64,000 bases of DNA from NCBI RefSeq assembly GCF_018390555.1, contig NZ_JAHBGB010000027.1:1-64000 (forward strand). The letters run 5' to 3'. Source of the stretch: Ancylobacter oerskovii. GTDB taxonomy: Bacteria; Pseudomonadota; Alphaproteobacteria; Rhizobiales; Xanthobacteraceae. Each line of letters starts with the position of its first letter. Position 1 is the first letter of the stretch. Shown in pieces: positions 1 through 7,611 of the stretch. Position numbers and translations under genes: made by a program. Under the pieces are notes generated by a model that was not told the origin of the DNA, did no database searches, and worked only from the letters and a program-made list of their open reading frames with translations.

Positions 1-198
1 CGTGCCAACCGACCGCATCATCATGCACCCCACCTCGCTCGCCCCATCCGCCGGGGCCGCCCTTCGCGACAGGCTGACATCACCAACGCCTTGCCTTCCC
101 CGCTCCCTCTCCCCGACCTCTTCTTTCCTCTCCCTCTCCCCGTTGGGGAGAGGTGGCCCGCGCAGCGGGTCGGTGAGGGGCGACGACATCGGGAAGTG
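1..198. repeat. Intergenic palindromic repeat, copy A
   Basis: First of two direct copies of a roughly 198-bp segment; the second starts at 243. The most structured part holds two adjacent hairpins: CTCTCCCC and GGGGAGAG arms at 134-152 with a GTT loop, then CCCGC and GCGGG arms at 157-169 with a GCA loop. This pair of hairpins followed by GGTCGGTGAGGGG resembles the abundant intergenic REP-like elements of Hyphomicrobiales genomes (family knowledge). No coding potential was recognised. The copy may begin before the window, because the match starts at base 1. Confidence 0.8.
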
Positions 199-242
199 AA
201 GCCAGCCCCGCGCTCCTCGCCCTCGTCCCTCGCCTCCCACGA

Positions 243-440
243 CGTGCCAACCGACCGCATCATCATGCACCCCACCTCGCTCGCCCCATCCGCCGGGGCC
301 GCCCTTTCGTGATAGGCTGACATCCTCGACGCATTGCCTTCCCCGCTCCCTCTCCCCGACCTCTTCTTTCCTCTCCCTCTCCCCGTTGGGGAGAGGTGGC
401 CCGCGAAGCGGGTCGGTGAGGGGCGACGCCATCGGGAGGC
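243..440. repeat. Intergenic palindromic repeat, copy B
   Basis: Second copy of the segment at 1-198, offset by 242 bp and then 243 bp after a one-base insertion near 305. The hairpins recur at 377-395 and 400-412. Their stems are unchanged, and the only differences there lie in the loop (GAA instead of GCA), which suggests the folded structure is what is kept. The 44-bp spacer between the copies is not repeated after copy B. The copy ends about 60 bp before the HigA-type gene and could supply its 5' leader. Confidence 0.8.
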
Positions 441-502
441 GTGAAAGGCTCTTCCCCGGGCAGGCAGAGCCTGTCGCGCCGCCCCTCCTTCAGGACCATC
501 CC

Positions 503-799
503 ATGCACGGCCCCCAGCCCCCCATCCACCCCGGCGAGATCCTCCGCGAGGAATTCCTGCTGCCGCTGAACCTCAGCCCCTATGCAGTGGCCAGGGCGGT
601 GCATGTGCCGCGCACCCGGATCGAGCGGCTGGCGCGGGAGCAAACCTCGGTCACCGCCGACACCGCCCTGCGGCTCGGCCGCCTGTTCGGCACCGGACCG
701 GAATTCTGGATGAACCTTCAGGCCGCCCACGATCTCGGGCGCGCCGAGCGGGCGGCCGCCGATGTCGTGGACATCCGCCCGCTCGACGGCACCGCCTGA
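503..799 (+). CDS. HigA-family addiction-module antitoxin (orphan)
   Basis: A 98-residue protein of the HigA/VapI antidote family: a small helix-turn-helix DNA-binding protein that normally neutralises a HigB mRNA interferase and represses its own operon. The diagnostic start is visible (HPGEILREEFLLPL), followed by a lambda-repressor-like HTH (about residues 25-65) and the family signature FGTGPEFWMNLQAAHDL. The ATG at 503 puts HPGE near residue 9, as in relatives; the frame stays open upstream into the repeat but carries no family sequence there. HigB normally lies immediately upstream of higA, and no toxin-like frame is present on either side. It is therefore a solitary HigA-type regulator or the remnant of a toxin-antitoxin pair. 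Confidence 0.85.
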   Translation: MHGPQPPIHPGEILREEFLLPLNLSPYAVARAVHVPRTRIERLAREQTSVTADTALRLGRLFGTGPEFWMNLQAAHDLGRAERAAADVVDIRPLDGTA

Positions 800-859
800 T
801 CCGCCGCGCGTCGCCACCCCGGCTGACACCCCGCGGCGATTTCTGCTAGGGGATGCCGC

Positions 860-1492
860 ATGATCGCCCCGTCTCCCGCCTTCTGCGCCGAACTCGACCA
901 GTTGTTCCGCTGGCGGCGGGATGTCCGGCATTTCGAGACGCGGCCGCTGCCGGAAGGGCTGCTCGATATCCTGCTCCGCCAGGCCTGCCAGGCGCCGAGC
1001 GTCGGCCTCAGCCAGCCCTGGCGCTTCGTGCGCGTCGCCTCGGCCGGGCGGCGGGCGGCGGTGCGCGCCATCTTCGAGGCCTGCAATGCCGAGGCGCTGG
1101 CCGCCCAGCCGGAGGCGCGCGCCGGCCTGTATGCCCGGCTGAAGCTCGCCGGCCTCGACGATGCGCCCGAGCAGGTCGCCGTCTTCGTGGACACGCAGAC
1201 GCAGATCGGCCACGGTCTCGGCCGCGCCACCATGCCGGAGACCCTCTCCTATTCCGCCGTGCTGGCCGTGCACACGCTGTGGCTGGCCGCCGCCGCGCGC
1301 GGCCTCGGCCTCGGCTGGGTGTCGATCCTCGACGCGCCGGCGGTGGCCGAGGCGCTCGACGTGCCCCGGCACTGGCGGCTCACCGCCTATCTGTGCATAG
1401 GCTATCCGCGCGCGCCTTCCGACGTCCCGGAGCTCGAGCGCGCCGGCTGGGAGCATCGCCTGCCGCCCGACGACGTCCTTCTGGAGCGCTGA
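860..1492 (+). CDS. bluB: 5,6-dimethylbenzimidazole synthase BluB
   Basis: BluB is a flavin-destructase that uses O2 to fragment reduced FMN into 5,6-dimethylbenzimidazole, the lower ligand of cobalamin. The 210-residue product has the nitroreductase fold. Its N-terminal region carries FRWRRDVRHF and APSVGLSQPWRF, the FMN-binding segments typical of BluB rather than of general nitroreductases. A glycine-rich GLGLGWVSIL segment follows around residue 150, and the C-terminal family segment GWE is present. cobS follows 15 bp downstream in the same direction, so both genes serve nucleotide-loop assembly. No cobalamin riboswitch was recognised in the short upstream gap. The length is normal for the family. 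Confidence 0.95.
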   Translation: MIAPSPAFCAELDQLFRWRRDVRHFETRPLPEGLLDILLRQACQAPSVGLSQPWRFVRVASAGRRAAVRAIFEACNAEALAAQPEARAGLYARLKLAGLDDAPEQVAVFVDTQTQIGHGLGRATMPETLSYSAVLAVHTLWLAAAARGLGLGWVSILDAPAVAEALDVPRHWRLTAYLCIGYPRAPSDVPELERAGWEHRLPPDDVLLER

Positions 1493-1507
1493 GCGAACCC
1501 GGATCCC

Positions 1508-2302
1508 ATGGCCCGCCGCCCGACCATATTGCTCTACCTCCCGGAGACGCTCCGCTTCCTCACCCGGCTGCCGGTGCCGCGCTTCGCATGGGAACCGGAG
1601 GCGGGCCCGCCGGATCTCGACCGTCTCGGCCCCAGCTTTCCGCTCGCCGGTGCACTGATCGGCCTGATCGGCCTCATCGTCCACCTCACCGCACTCGTCC
1701 TCCTGCCCGGATTCGTCGCCGCGACGCTGGCGGTCGGGGCGATGGTCCTCGCCACCGGGGCGCTGCACGAGGACGGCTTCGCCGATACCGCCGACGGTCT
1801 CGGCGGCATGGACAGGGAGCGCCGGCTCGCCATCATGCGCGACAGCCGCCTCGGCACCTTCGGGGCGCTGGCGCTGATGCTGGCGCTGCTGTTGCGGATC
1901 GGCGCGCTCGAAGGGCTCGCCGCGATATCCTGGGCGGGCGCCGCCAGCGCGCTCCTCGCCGCCTCCAGCCTTGCCCGCCTGGGCGCGCTGGCGGTGGTCG
2001 GCGCCCTGCCCTCCGCCCGGCCGGATGGCCTTGCCGGCCGCGCCGGCCGCCCCTCCGTCGCCACATTGTGGAAGGCGGGGATCGCCGCCCTGGCCATCTC
2101 CGCCATTTCCCTAGCGCTGGCAAATGGTTGGAAGGAACTGGCCGGCGGTCTTTTCCTCGCCGCCATCGCCTGGATCGGCATCATTCGCCTTGCGTCGGCC
2201 AAATTTGGCGGGCAAACCGGCGACGTCGCCGGTGCGGCGGCGCTGACCGTCGAGATTGCGTTCCTTCTGGGGGCGCTTATCTTCGCGCGGTCGATCGGAT
2301 GA
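1508..2302 (+). CDS. cobS: Adenosylcobinamide-GDP ribazoletransferase CobS
   Basis: This integral membrane enzyme joins alpha-ribazole to adenosylcobinamide-GDP, the last step of cobalamin nucleotide-loop assembly. The 264-residue product begins with the expected RFLTRLPVP stretch and carries the invariant acidic motif DGFADTADGLGG (about residues 90-101), followed by RDSRLGTFG, and then several hydrophobic membrane segments. It lies 15 bp after bluB, which supplies the lower-ligand base, so the two are probably co-transcribed. The usual third partner, cobT, is not in the window and would be expected elsewhere in the genome. Confidence 0.95.
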   Translation: MARRPTILLYLPETLRFLTRLPVPRFAWEPEAGPPDLDRLGPSFPLAGALIGLIGLIVHLTALVLLPGFVAATLAVGAMVLATGALHEDGFADTADGLGGMDRERRLAIMRDSRLGTFGALALMLALLLRIGALEGLAAISWAGAASALLAASSLARLGALAVVGALPSARPDGLAGRAGRPSVATLWKAGIAALAISAISLALANGWKELAGGLFLAAIAWIGIIRLASAKFGGQTGDVAGAAALTVEIAFLLGALIFARSIG

Positions 2303-2315
2303 ACCGCCGATTCCA

Positions 2316-2498
2316 ATGCCCAAACGTGTTTCTACCCCCTGTATCGGAGTGTGCGCGCTCGATACCGCCGGCCGTTCCTGCATCGGCTGCGGGCGCACGC
2401 TCGAGGAGATCGGCGCCTGGCCCAGCCTCGACGAAACCGCGCGCCGCGCGATCATGAACCGCCTCGCCCGCCAGAACCGCCGCGAGTCCGGGCGATGA
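2316..2498 (+). CDS. DUF1289 small cysteine-rich protein
   Basis: A 60-residue DUF1289 protein. It has four cysteines in a CIGVC ... CIGC arrangement (about residues 9-13 and 22-25), then the family tail with WPSLDETARRAI. The cysteines suggest a bound metal or a redox role, but no function is established for the family. The ATG at 2316 is chosen because it starts at the family N-terminus (MPKRVSTPC); the frame is open further upstream inside cobS. It starts 13 bp after cobS, and its TGA overlaps the next gene's ATG by four bases (ATGA), so the downstream protease is probably translationally coupled. Confidence 0.88.
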   Translation: MPKRVSTPCIGVCALDTAGRSCIGCGRTLEEIGAWPSLDETARRAIMNRLARQNRRESGR

Positions 2499-3223
2499 AT
2501 GCCGACCGCTTCATGTGGGTGGTGGTGATAGGCCTCGCCGCCGGCATCGGGCTGATCGTGTGGAATGCCGAGGCCGGGGGCATAGCCGGCCTCACCACCA
2601 ACCAGCTCACCCGCCTCATCGCCCTGTCGGCGGTGGCGCTGGTGGTCGGCGCCGGCGCGGTTGCCGCCTTTGCCGGCCGCCTGGGCGACGCGCTGCGCGC
2701 GGCGGCGCTCTGGCTGGTCATCTTCGCCGTGCTGGGGCTCGGCTACACCTATCGCTTTGAAATCCATGGCGTTGCCTATCGCGTGCTCGCCGAGCTCGCC
2801 CCCGGCTATGCGGTGCCGGTCGGCCACGACACCGGGCCGGCGATCGAGGTGGCCCGCGCCCGCGACGGCGATTTCAACATCCGCGTCGAGATCAACGGCA
2901 ACCGCATTCCGATGTTGGTCGATACCGGCGCCTCCAGCGTCGTGCTCACCCCGGAGGACGCGGTGGCCGCCGGCCTGCCGATGGAGCTGCTGCGCTACGA
3001 CATTCCCATCGACACCGCCAATGGCCGCGGCCGCGCCGCCGCGGTGGTGCTCGACCGGGTGTCGATCGCCGGCAGCATCGAGGAGCGGCAGGTGCCGGCG
3101 CTGATCGCCAGCCCCGGCACGCTCAAGCACAGCCTGCTCGGCATGACCTTCCTGTCCCGCCTCGACAGCTTCGAGATTCGCGGCGAGAAATTGGTCATGC
3201 GGGCCAAGGCCCTGGACCAATAA
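2495..3223 (+). CDS. Membrane-anchored retropepsin-like aspartic protease (TIGR02281 family)
   Basis: A 242-residue protein with about three N-terminal hydrophobic helices (residues 5-25, 38-60 and 68-85), then a soluble clan AA aspartic protease domain. The active-site motif MLVDTGASSVVL is clear near residue 145; these proteins work as homodimers, so one DTG motif per chain is normal. The C-terminal HSLLGMTFLSRLDSFEI is the conserved second flap and core segment. The protease domain is presumably periplasmic (inferred from the anchor arrangement). The ATG overlaps the DUF1289 stop. Physiological substrates for this family are not known to me. Confidence 0.88.
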   Translation: MNADRFMWVVVIGLAAGIGLIVWNAEAGGIAGLTTNQLTRLIALSAVALVVGAGAVAAFAGRLGDALRAAALWLVIFAVLGLGYTYRFEIHGVAYRVLAELAPGYAVPVGHDTGPAIEVARARDGDFNIRVEINGNRIPMLVDTGASSVVLTPEDAVAAGLPMELLRYDIPIDTANGRGRAAAVVLDRVSIAGSIEERQVPALIASPGTLKHSLLGMTFLSRLDSFEIRGEKLVMRAKALDQ

Positions 3224-3250
3224 GCTGAACCTGTTTCCAAGGGTGCGCCC

Positions 3251-4087
3251 TCAGCCGGCGATCAGCGCCACCAGGAAGCGCAGCCCCATCAGCGCGAGAT
3301 AGAGACCGAAGCCCACCTCCAGCTGGCGCTTGGTGAAGCGGTGCGCCAGCTTCGCCCCCAACGGCGCCGCCAGCACGGCGATGGTACCGACCAGCACCGC
3401 CCCGGGGAGCGAGATGAAGCCCAGCGATAGCGGCGGCAATTCGGCCAGATGCGGCCAGCCGCCCAGCACATAGCCGATCACCCCCGGCACCGCGATGAGC
3501 GCGCCCAGACCCGAGGATGTCGCGATCGCGGTATGGATCGGCACCCGGTAGAGCGACAGGATCGCCACCGCGATACCGCCGCCGCTGATCCCGACCAGCG
3601 AAGCGATCACGCCGATGAAGGCCCCATAGGCCCGCATCGGCCATGGCCCCGGCAATTTGTCCGCCAGCACCCAGCTCTCGCGTGCGAAAAGGAGGCGGAT
3701 CGCCATCAGCGTGGCGAACACCACGAAGGCCAGTTGCAGCACGCGGTCCGGCGACACCGCCGCCAGTCCGGTGCCGGCCACCACGCCGAGGACGATCGGC
3801 ACCACCCATTGCCTGAGCACCCCGGTGTCGATCTTGGTGTGCGAGCGATGGGCGAAGAAGGAGCGCAGCGCAGTGGGCAGGATAATGGCGAGCGCCGAGC
3901 CGACCGCCAGGTGCATGCGCTCGGAATCGGGCACGCCGACGGCGCCGAACACCTCGTAGAGCACCGGCACCACGATGGCGCCGCCGCCTATGCCGAACAG
4001 CCCGGCCAGTATGCCGGTGGCGAAGCCCGCCACGATCAATATGCCGACCAGCCAGAGAATCTGATCGAGGGGAAGCGATGCGATCAT
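3251..4087 (-). CDS. TSUP family sulfite/organosulfonate exporter (TauE/SafE)
   Basis: A 278-residue polytopic protein with about eight hydrophobic segments and the TSUP signatures: an N-terminal GLFGIGGGAIVVPVL half-repeat and a matching ASLVGISGGGIAVAIL half-repeat near residue 165. The family exports small anions such as sulfite, sulfoacetate or thiosulfate-related compounds; the substrate here cannot be read from sequence. Its ATG shares one base with the dusA stop (TGATG), so it is translated from the dusA message. It converges on the protease gene, with only 27 bp between the stops. Confidence 0.9.
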   Translation of the reverse strand: MIASLPLDQILWLVGILIVAGFATGILAGLFGIGGGAIVVPVLYEVFGAVGVPDSERMHLAVGSALAIILPTALRSFFAHRSHTKIDTGVLRQWVVPIVLGVVAGTGLAAVSPDRVLQLAFVVFATLMAIRLLFARESWVLADKLPGPWPMRAYGAFIGVIASLVGISGGGIAVAILSLYRVPIHTAIATSSGLGALIAVPGVIGYVLGGWPHLAELPPLSLGFISLPGAVLVGTIAVLAAPLGAKLAHRFTKRQLEVGFGLYLALMGLRFLVALIAG

Positions 4088-5088
4088 CAGGCCACCAATA
4101 TCCGCCGTTCCTCGGCGCGGCGCACTTCGTCCACCGCCGCGCGCAATAGCTCGATTCCCGCCTCCGGCTTCACGCCGTCCGTGGCGAGGCGTCGCCGGTA
4201 GGCCCGCGCGCCCGGACGGCCGGTGAACAGGCCGAGCATGTGGCGGGTGATGTCGTGCAGCCGTCCGCCGGCGGAAAGATGCGCGGCGATATAGGGCTCG
4301 AACGCCGCGACGGCCGAGAACGCGTCCTCATGCGGATCGCGCGCGCCGAACAGGCGGGAATCGACGGCGAGCAGGATCTCCGGCTGCTGATAGGCGGCAC
4401 GCCCCAGCATCACGCCGTCGACATGGGCGAGGTGCGCCTGCGCCTCCTCCAGCGAGCCGATGCCGCCATTGATGATGACCGGCACCTGCGGCAGGCGTCG
4501 CTTCAACCGGTAGACCCGGTCATAGTCGAGCGGCGGAATGTCCCGGTTCTCCTTCGGGGACAGGCCTTGCAGCCACGCCTTGCGGGCATGCACGGTGAGC
4601 GTGTCGGCACCGGCCGCCAGCACCGCGTCGGCCAGCGCGTCGAGCGCGACTTCCGGGTCCTGCTCGTCGACGCCGATGCGGCATTTCACGGTGACGGGAA
4701 GGCCGACCTCCCGCTTCATCGCCGCGACGCAGCGGGCGACCAGCGCCGGATCGCGCATCAGGCAGGCGCCGAAATTGCCCCCCTGCACCCGATCGGAAGG
4801 GCAGCCGACATTCAGGTTGATCTCGTCATATCCCCATGCCGCCGCGATGGCCGCCGCCTTCGCCAGGGCGTCTGGGTCGGAGCCGCCCAGTTGCAACGCC
4901 AGAGGGTGCTCGGCCGCGGCGAAACCGATCAACCGCTCACGATCGCCATGGATCACCGCATTGGCAGTCACCATCTCCGTATAAAGCAGCGACCGGGCCG
5001 ACAAGGTACGGTGAAACGCCCGGCAATGACGGTCCGTCCAGTCCATCATGGGGGCGACGGAGAACCTAAGCCGTTGATAAATATTCAT
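4087..5088 (-). CDS. dusA: tRNA-dihydrouridine(20/20a) synthase DusA
   Basis: An FMN-dependent enzyme that reduces specific uridines in the tRNA D-loop. The product (333 residues from the chosen ATG) has the DusA hallmarks: VAPMMDWTDRHCR at the N-terminus, NLNVGCPSDRVQGGNFGACLM containing the catalytic cysteine, and the family segment HARKAWLQGLSPKENR. The ATG at 5088 is preferred to an in-frame GTG at 5109 because it places VAPMMDWT about 12 residues in, as in relatives; neither has a strong Shine-Dalgarno. The TSUP exporter follows with a one-base overlap. dusA is otherwise usually monocistronic, so the coupling is probably positional. Confidence 0.93.
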   Translation of the reverse strand: MNIYQRLRFSVAPMMDWTDRHCRAFHRTLSARSLLYTEMVTANAVIHGDRERLIGFAAAEHPLALQLGGSDPDALAKAAAIAAAWGYDEINLNVGCPSDRVQGGNFGACLMRDPALVARCVAAMKREVGLPVTVKCRIGVDEQDPEVALDALADAVLAAGADTLTVHARKAWLQGLSPKENRDIPPLDYDRVYRLKRRLPQVPVIINGGIGSLEEAQAHLAHVDGVMLGRAAYQQPEILLAVDSRLFGARDPHEDAFSAVAAFEPYIAAHLSAGGRLHDITRHMLGLFTGRPGARAYRRRLATDGVKPEAGIELLRAAVDEVRRAEERRILVA

Positions 5089-5377
5089 TTCTTTTGTCGG
5101 CCGGTGCACACGTCCCGTTTCGTGTGCACGTTTCTACGCTATCGCATGCCGCTTTTGCTACGTTCGACACCGAAATGTCGGCGAAAATGGAGCTCTGGAC
5201 CCGAGCCTCCTTCGGCTCGAGGCCACTCCGCCCCGCAGCGCCGCCCTCCCCCATCGGCGCCCGCCTCGCTCTCCCAATCGCCGACATGGTCGAAGCCGGC
5301 ACGGCACCCCGCCGATCGAAAGCGCCGGCACTCGACACGCTCACGCCTCGACCGACGAGGGTGCCGCCGGGTCTCGA
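5089..5377. other. Non-coding gap with one hairpin
   Basis: 289 bp between dusA and the hydrolase remnant without a convincing gene. A GC-rich hairpin lies at 5202-5219 (CGAGCC and GGCTCG arms, six-base loop containing CTT), similar in style to other intergenic palindromes in the window; there is no T-run, so a terminator role is uncertain. The part next to dusA (5100-5200) is less GC-rich and is the likely dusA promoter region. Confidence 0.5.
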
Positions 5378-5950
5378 TCACCTGCCGTGGAAGATCGTGC
5401 TGGCCCCGTCCAGGAAGGTACGGCAATGGGCGACGAACCTCTCCGGGTACTGGAACAGCGCGCCATGGCCGGAGTCCGGGTAGAGGATCAGCTCGGCATT
5501 CCGCATCGCCTTGAACATGTTGTAGGCGTTGAGGCTGGGAAACATGGTGTCGTCGCCGCCATGCACGATCAGCGCGGGCTGCCCGATGGAGCGCAGCGTC
5601 GCCTCGCCCTCGTCCTGGCGCGCGCACCAGCCGATGATCGCCCTCGCCTGCGGCCCGCTGACATCGTCGCCGCTCTCCAGGTCGCGGTCTCGCCTGCGGG
5701 CGGCGGCGCGGGCGACAAAGGCCCGGCCGGCGCGCTGGCTCGCCTCGGAGGGCGTGAAGAACAGCGGCAGCCGCACATCCGGCGCGCCCTTCGCAAACGC
5801 TTCCTCTACGACGGCGAGCAGGTGCTCCTCGCCGCCGCGCGGTGCCGCGCCGGCGATGATGATCCGGGCGACCAGATCCGGCTGCTGCACGGCGAGGAGC
5901 TGCGCCAGCATGCCGTCGAGGAATTCGGTGATTGCGGTTTCAAGCGACAT
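5378..5950 (-). pseudogene. Alpha/beta hydrolase, 5'-truncated, nucleophile missing
   Basis: A 190-residue frame that matches only the C-terminal two-thirds of an alpha/beta hydrolase. The lid-to-core segment (AQLLAVQQPDLVARIII), the acid loop (HGGDDTMFP) and the catalytic histidine loop (PDSGHGALFQYPERF) are present. The first 80-90 residues are absent, including the oxyanion HG motif, and the nucleophile elbow reads FLDGMLAQ where relatives have a GxSxGG-type elbow. An ATG at 5950 with an AAGGA seven bases upstream could still start translation, so a shortened protein may be made, but it should not be catalytic. It lies next to two other gene remnants and is best read as a decaying gene. 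Confidence 0.7.
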
Positions 5951-6010
5951 GATCGGTCCTTCGCGAGCCGGCCGGCTCGACGTCACGACGGGTTGGAAAT
6001 GGCGGGAGGG

Positions 6011-6450
6011 TCACATGGTGAGGACGATGCGGAAGCGGGCCGGCGAATTGCGCAGGGCGCTGAAGGTGGTGAGGCCGGCGCAGAGCAGCGGCGCGACGGC
6101 CTCGGATGAGAGGCTGTCGGGGACCGACACCAGCCCGCTGGCCCGCGCCAGCATGGACTGCGCGTAGCCGCCATCGTGGTGGACGCCGGTGAATTCCTGG
6201 TTCCGGCAATTGACGAGGTCGCCCCGGCGACACTCCTCGCAATGGCCGCAGCTGCCGCCGAGGAAGCCGACGCCGACGCGCTGCCCGAGCGTCCAGCCCT
6301 CGACATGGTCGCCGATCGTGTCGATCACGCCCACCGCCTCATGGCCCGGCACGCGCGGCCAGGCGATCGGAAACGCGCCCTCGACCGTGCTCGCGTCGGA
6401 ATGGCAGACGCCGCAGGCCTGCACGCGCAGGCGCACAGTTCCTTCGGCGC
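6011..6450 (-). pseudogene. Zinc alcohol dehydrogenase (MDR) fragment
   Basis: This stretch encodes the GroES-like catalytic half of a medium-chain zinc alcohol dehydrogenase: VRLRVQACGVCHSDAST, PRVPGHEAVGVID, the structural-zinc cysteines in GGSCGHCEECRRGD, and APLLCAGLTTFSALRNS. The roughly 25 N-terminal residues are missing, and the whole NAD-binding Rossmann domain (about 170 residues) is absent: after ALRNSPAR the frame reads RIVLTM and stops. The frame is open upstream of 6450, but only as the antisense of an AraC fragment. It was a leftward gene and is broken at both ends. Confidence 0.8.
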
Positions 6451-6760
6451 CCGAGTGAAGACGGTGCTGAAGCGCAGTCTGGCGAGCGGGAGGCCAGAAC
6501 TCGCCGACGTCGCCCGGGACCTCGGCACGAGCGAGCGCACCCTGCAGCGGCGCATCACCGACGAGCAGACGACCTTCAGCGCACTGCTCGTCGAAGCTCG
6601 GCGGGAACTCGGCCGACAGTTGCTGGCGGATCCTTCGACCGACATCGAGGAGGTAGCCTGCCTGCTCGGCTACCAGGATGCGAGCTCGTTCTATCGCGCG
6701 TTCCGCGACTGGGAGGGCGTCACGCCGGGCGAATGGCGCGAACGCGAGGACCTGCGTGAC
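6443..6760 (+). pseudogene. AraC-family regulator, C-terminal HTH fragment
   Basis: The rightward frame encodes a complete AraC-type double helix-turn-helix DNA-binding domain: ELADVARDLGTSERTLQRRI, then the linker helix, then EEVACLLGYQDASSFYRAFRDW and the tail TPGEWRE. The N-terminal sensor domain (about 200 residues) is missing. Upstream of 6443 the frame reads only through the antisense of the alcohol dehydrogenase remnant. Such regulators usually stand divergently from the dehydrogenase or hydrolase they control. Here the two fragments abut back to back, which indicates one deletion that took the 5' ends of both genes and their shared promoter. No family-appropriate stop was identified at the 3' end. 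Confidence 0.8.
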
Positions 6761-6843
6761 ACGGCCGCCGAGGCCCGTCCGCCCGGGCACATTGAGGGGA
6801 TTGGCGCACGTCCCCAGTCGGTGCGCGAGGTCGCCACGCAGCC

Positions 6844-6860
6844 TGCCGCACTATGCGGCA
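6844..6860. terminator. Perfect 7-bp hairpin after the AraC remnant
   Basis: TGCCGCA and TGCGGCA arms around a CTA loop form a perfect palindromic stem. It lies between the AraC fragment and the convergent cytochrome gene, where a bidirectional terminator would be expected. No T-run follows, so the function is inferred from position only. Confidence 0.4.
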
Positions 6861-6946
6861 AACATTCCGAGGTTTCTCCTGAACAGCCGAGCAGACCTTT
6901 ACTTGGCCGCCCACGCCATCGACCGTGCTGCTTCGGCGGCGACAGG

Positions 6947-7606
6947 TCACGACGGGCATTCCGCGCCCGTCGCGATCCAGGCTTCGATCAGCGCGCCGAA
7001 GACTTCCTGCGTTCCCGGCGCGGGACGGCGCCCAGCCCCCGGCTGCCACGCCCAGGCGACGAGATGATCCGTACTCATATGCTTGTGAATATCGGCGAGC
7101 GATCGTCCGCCATTGCGGGCGGGATCTTTGAGCTGCCGGCAGATCTCGCCGAGAGTGAGGCCCTGCCAGGCCATGCTCGCCGGCGCGAGCAACCAGTGCT
7201 CGGCGCCCGGTATCGATCCCACACGGCTGCCCGGCAGGGACGTGTTCTTGAAGCGATGACAGGAATGACAGTTGAGGCCGGCAACGCCCATGCCACTCTC
7301 GCCGGCCTGTATCGGCGGCCGGTGCGGATGCCGGTCATCCCCCTGCGTCGGGCTGCGCGTCGCCGGGTGGCAATTGATGCAACGCGGGCCGGTAATCACC
7401 TTGGCAGCCTCGGTGAAAAGCGCGCGCGAGCGGGCGCTCGGCTCGCCGATCGACTGGAAATCGGCAACGCCCTTGAGCGTGCCATCGGCCGGGGGCTGGA
7501 TCTTGTCGTCCGCAAGGCCGCTGCCGACCGCCAATGTCACGGCGAGCAGCGCTTCCGCGGCGCACGCGGCGAACGCCACGCCTGACACCTCCTGAAAGCG
7601 TCGCAT
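6947..7606 (-). CDS. Di-haem cytochrome c partner of the molybdenum hydroxylase
   Basis: A 219-residue exported protein: an N-terminal signal peptide (hydrophobic about residues 9-32, cleavage near GLADD) and two haem c attachment sites, CINCH (about residue 76) and CHSCH (about residue 113). Its start is only five bases beyond the stop of the Mo-binding subunit, and this order (2Fe-2S subunit, Mo subunit, cytochrome) is seen with isoquinoline-1-oxidoreductase-like enzymes, where the cytochrome takes electrons from the hydroxylase in the periplasm (family knowledge). It is likely the electron exit to the respiratory chain. An axial-ligand assignment cannot be made confidently by eye. Confidence 0.85.
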   Translation of the reverse strand: MRRFQEVSGVAFAACAAEALLAVTLAVGSGLADDKIQPPADGTLKGVADFQSIGEPSARSRALFTEAAKVITGPRCINCHPATRSPTQGDDRHPHRPPIQAGESGMGVAGLNCHSCHRFKNTSLPGSRVGSIPGAEHWLLAPASMAWQGLTLGEICRQLKDPARNGGRSLADIHKHMSTDHLVAWAWQPGAGRRPAPGTQEVFGALIEAWIATGAECPS

Positions 7607-7611
7607 GACGG

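Noticed and set aside
800..859. Cobalamin riboswitch before bluB
   Set aside because: The gap is only 60 bp and shows no B12-box-like sequence.
263..1768. Leftward open frame of about 500 codons over bluB and cobS
   Set aside because: The rightward genes have definite family motifs; this frame has none.
6176..7585. A single 469-codon AraC-type protein
   Set aside because: Only residues about 90-191 are AraC-like; the rest is antisense of the dehydrogenase remnant and of the cytochrome gene, so the long frame is fortuitous.
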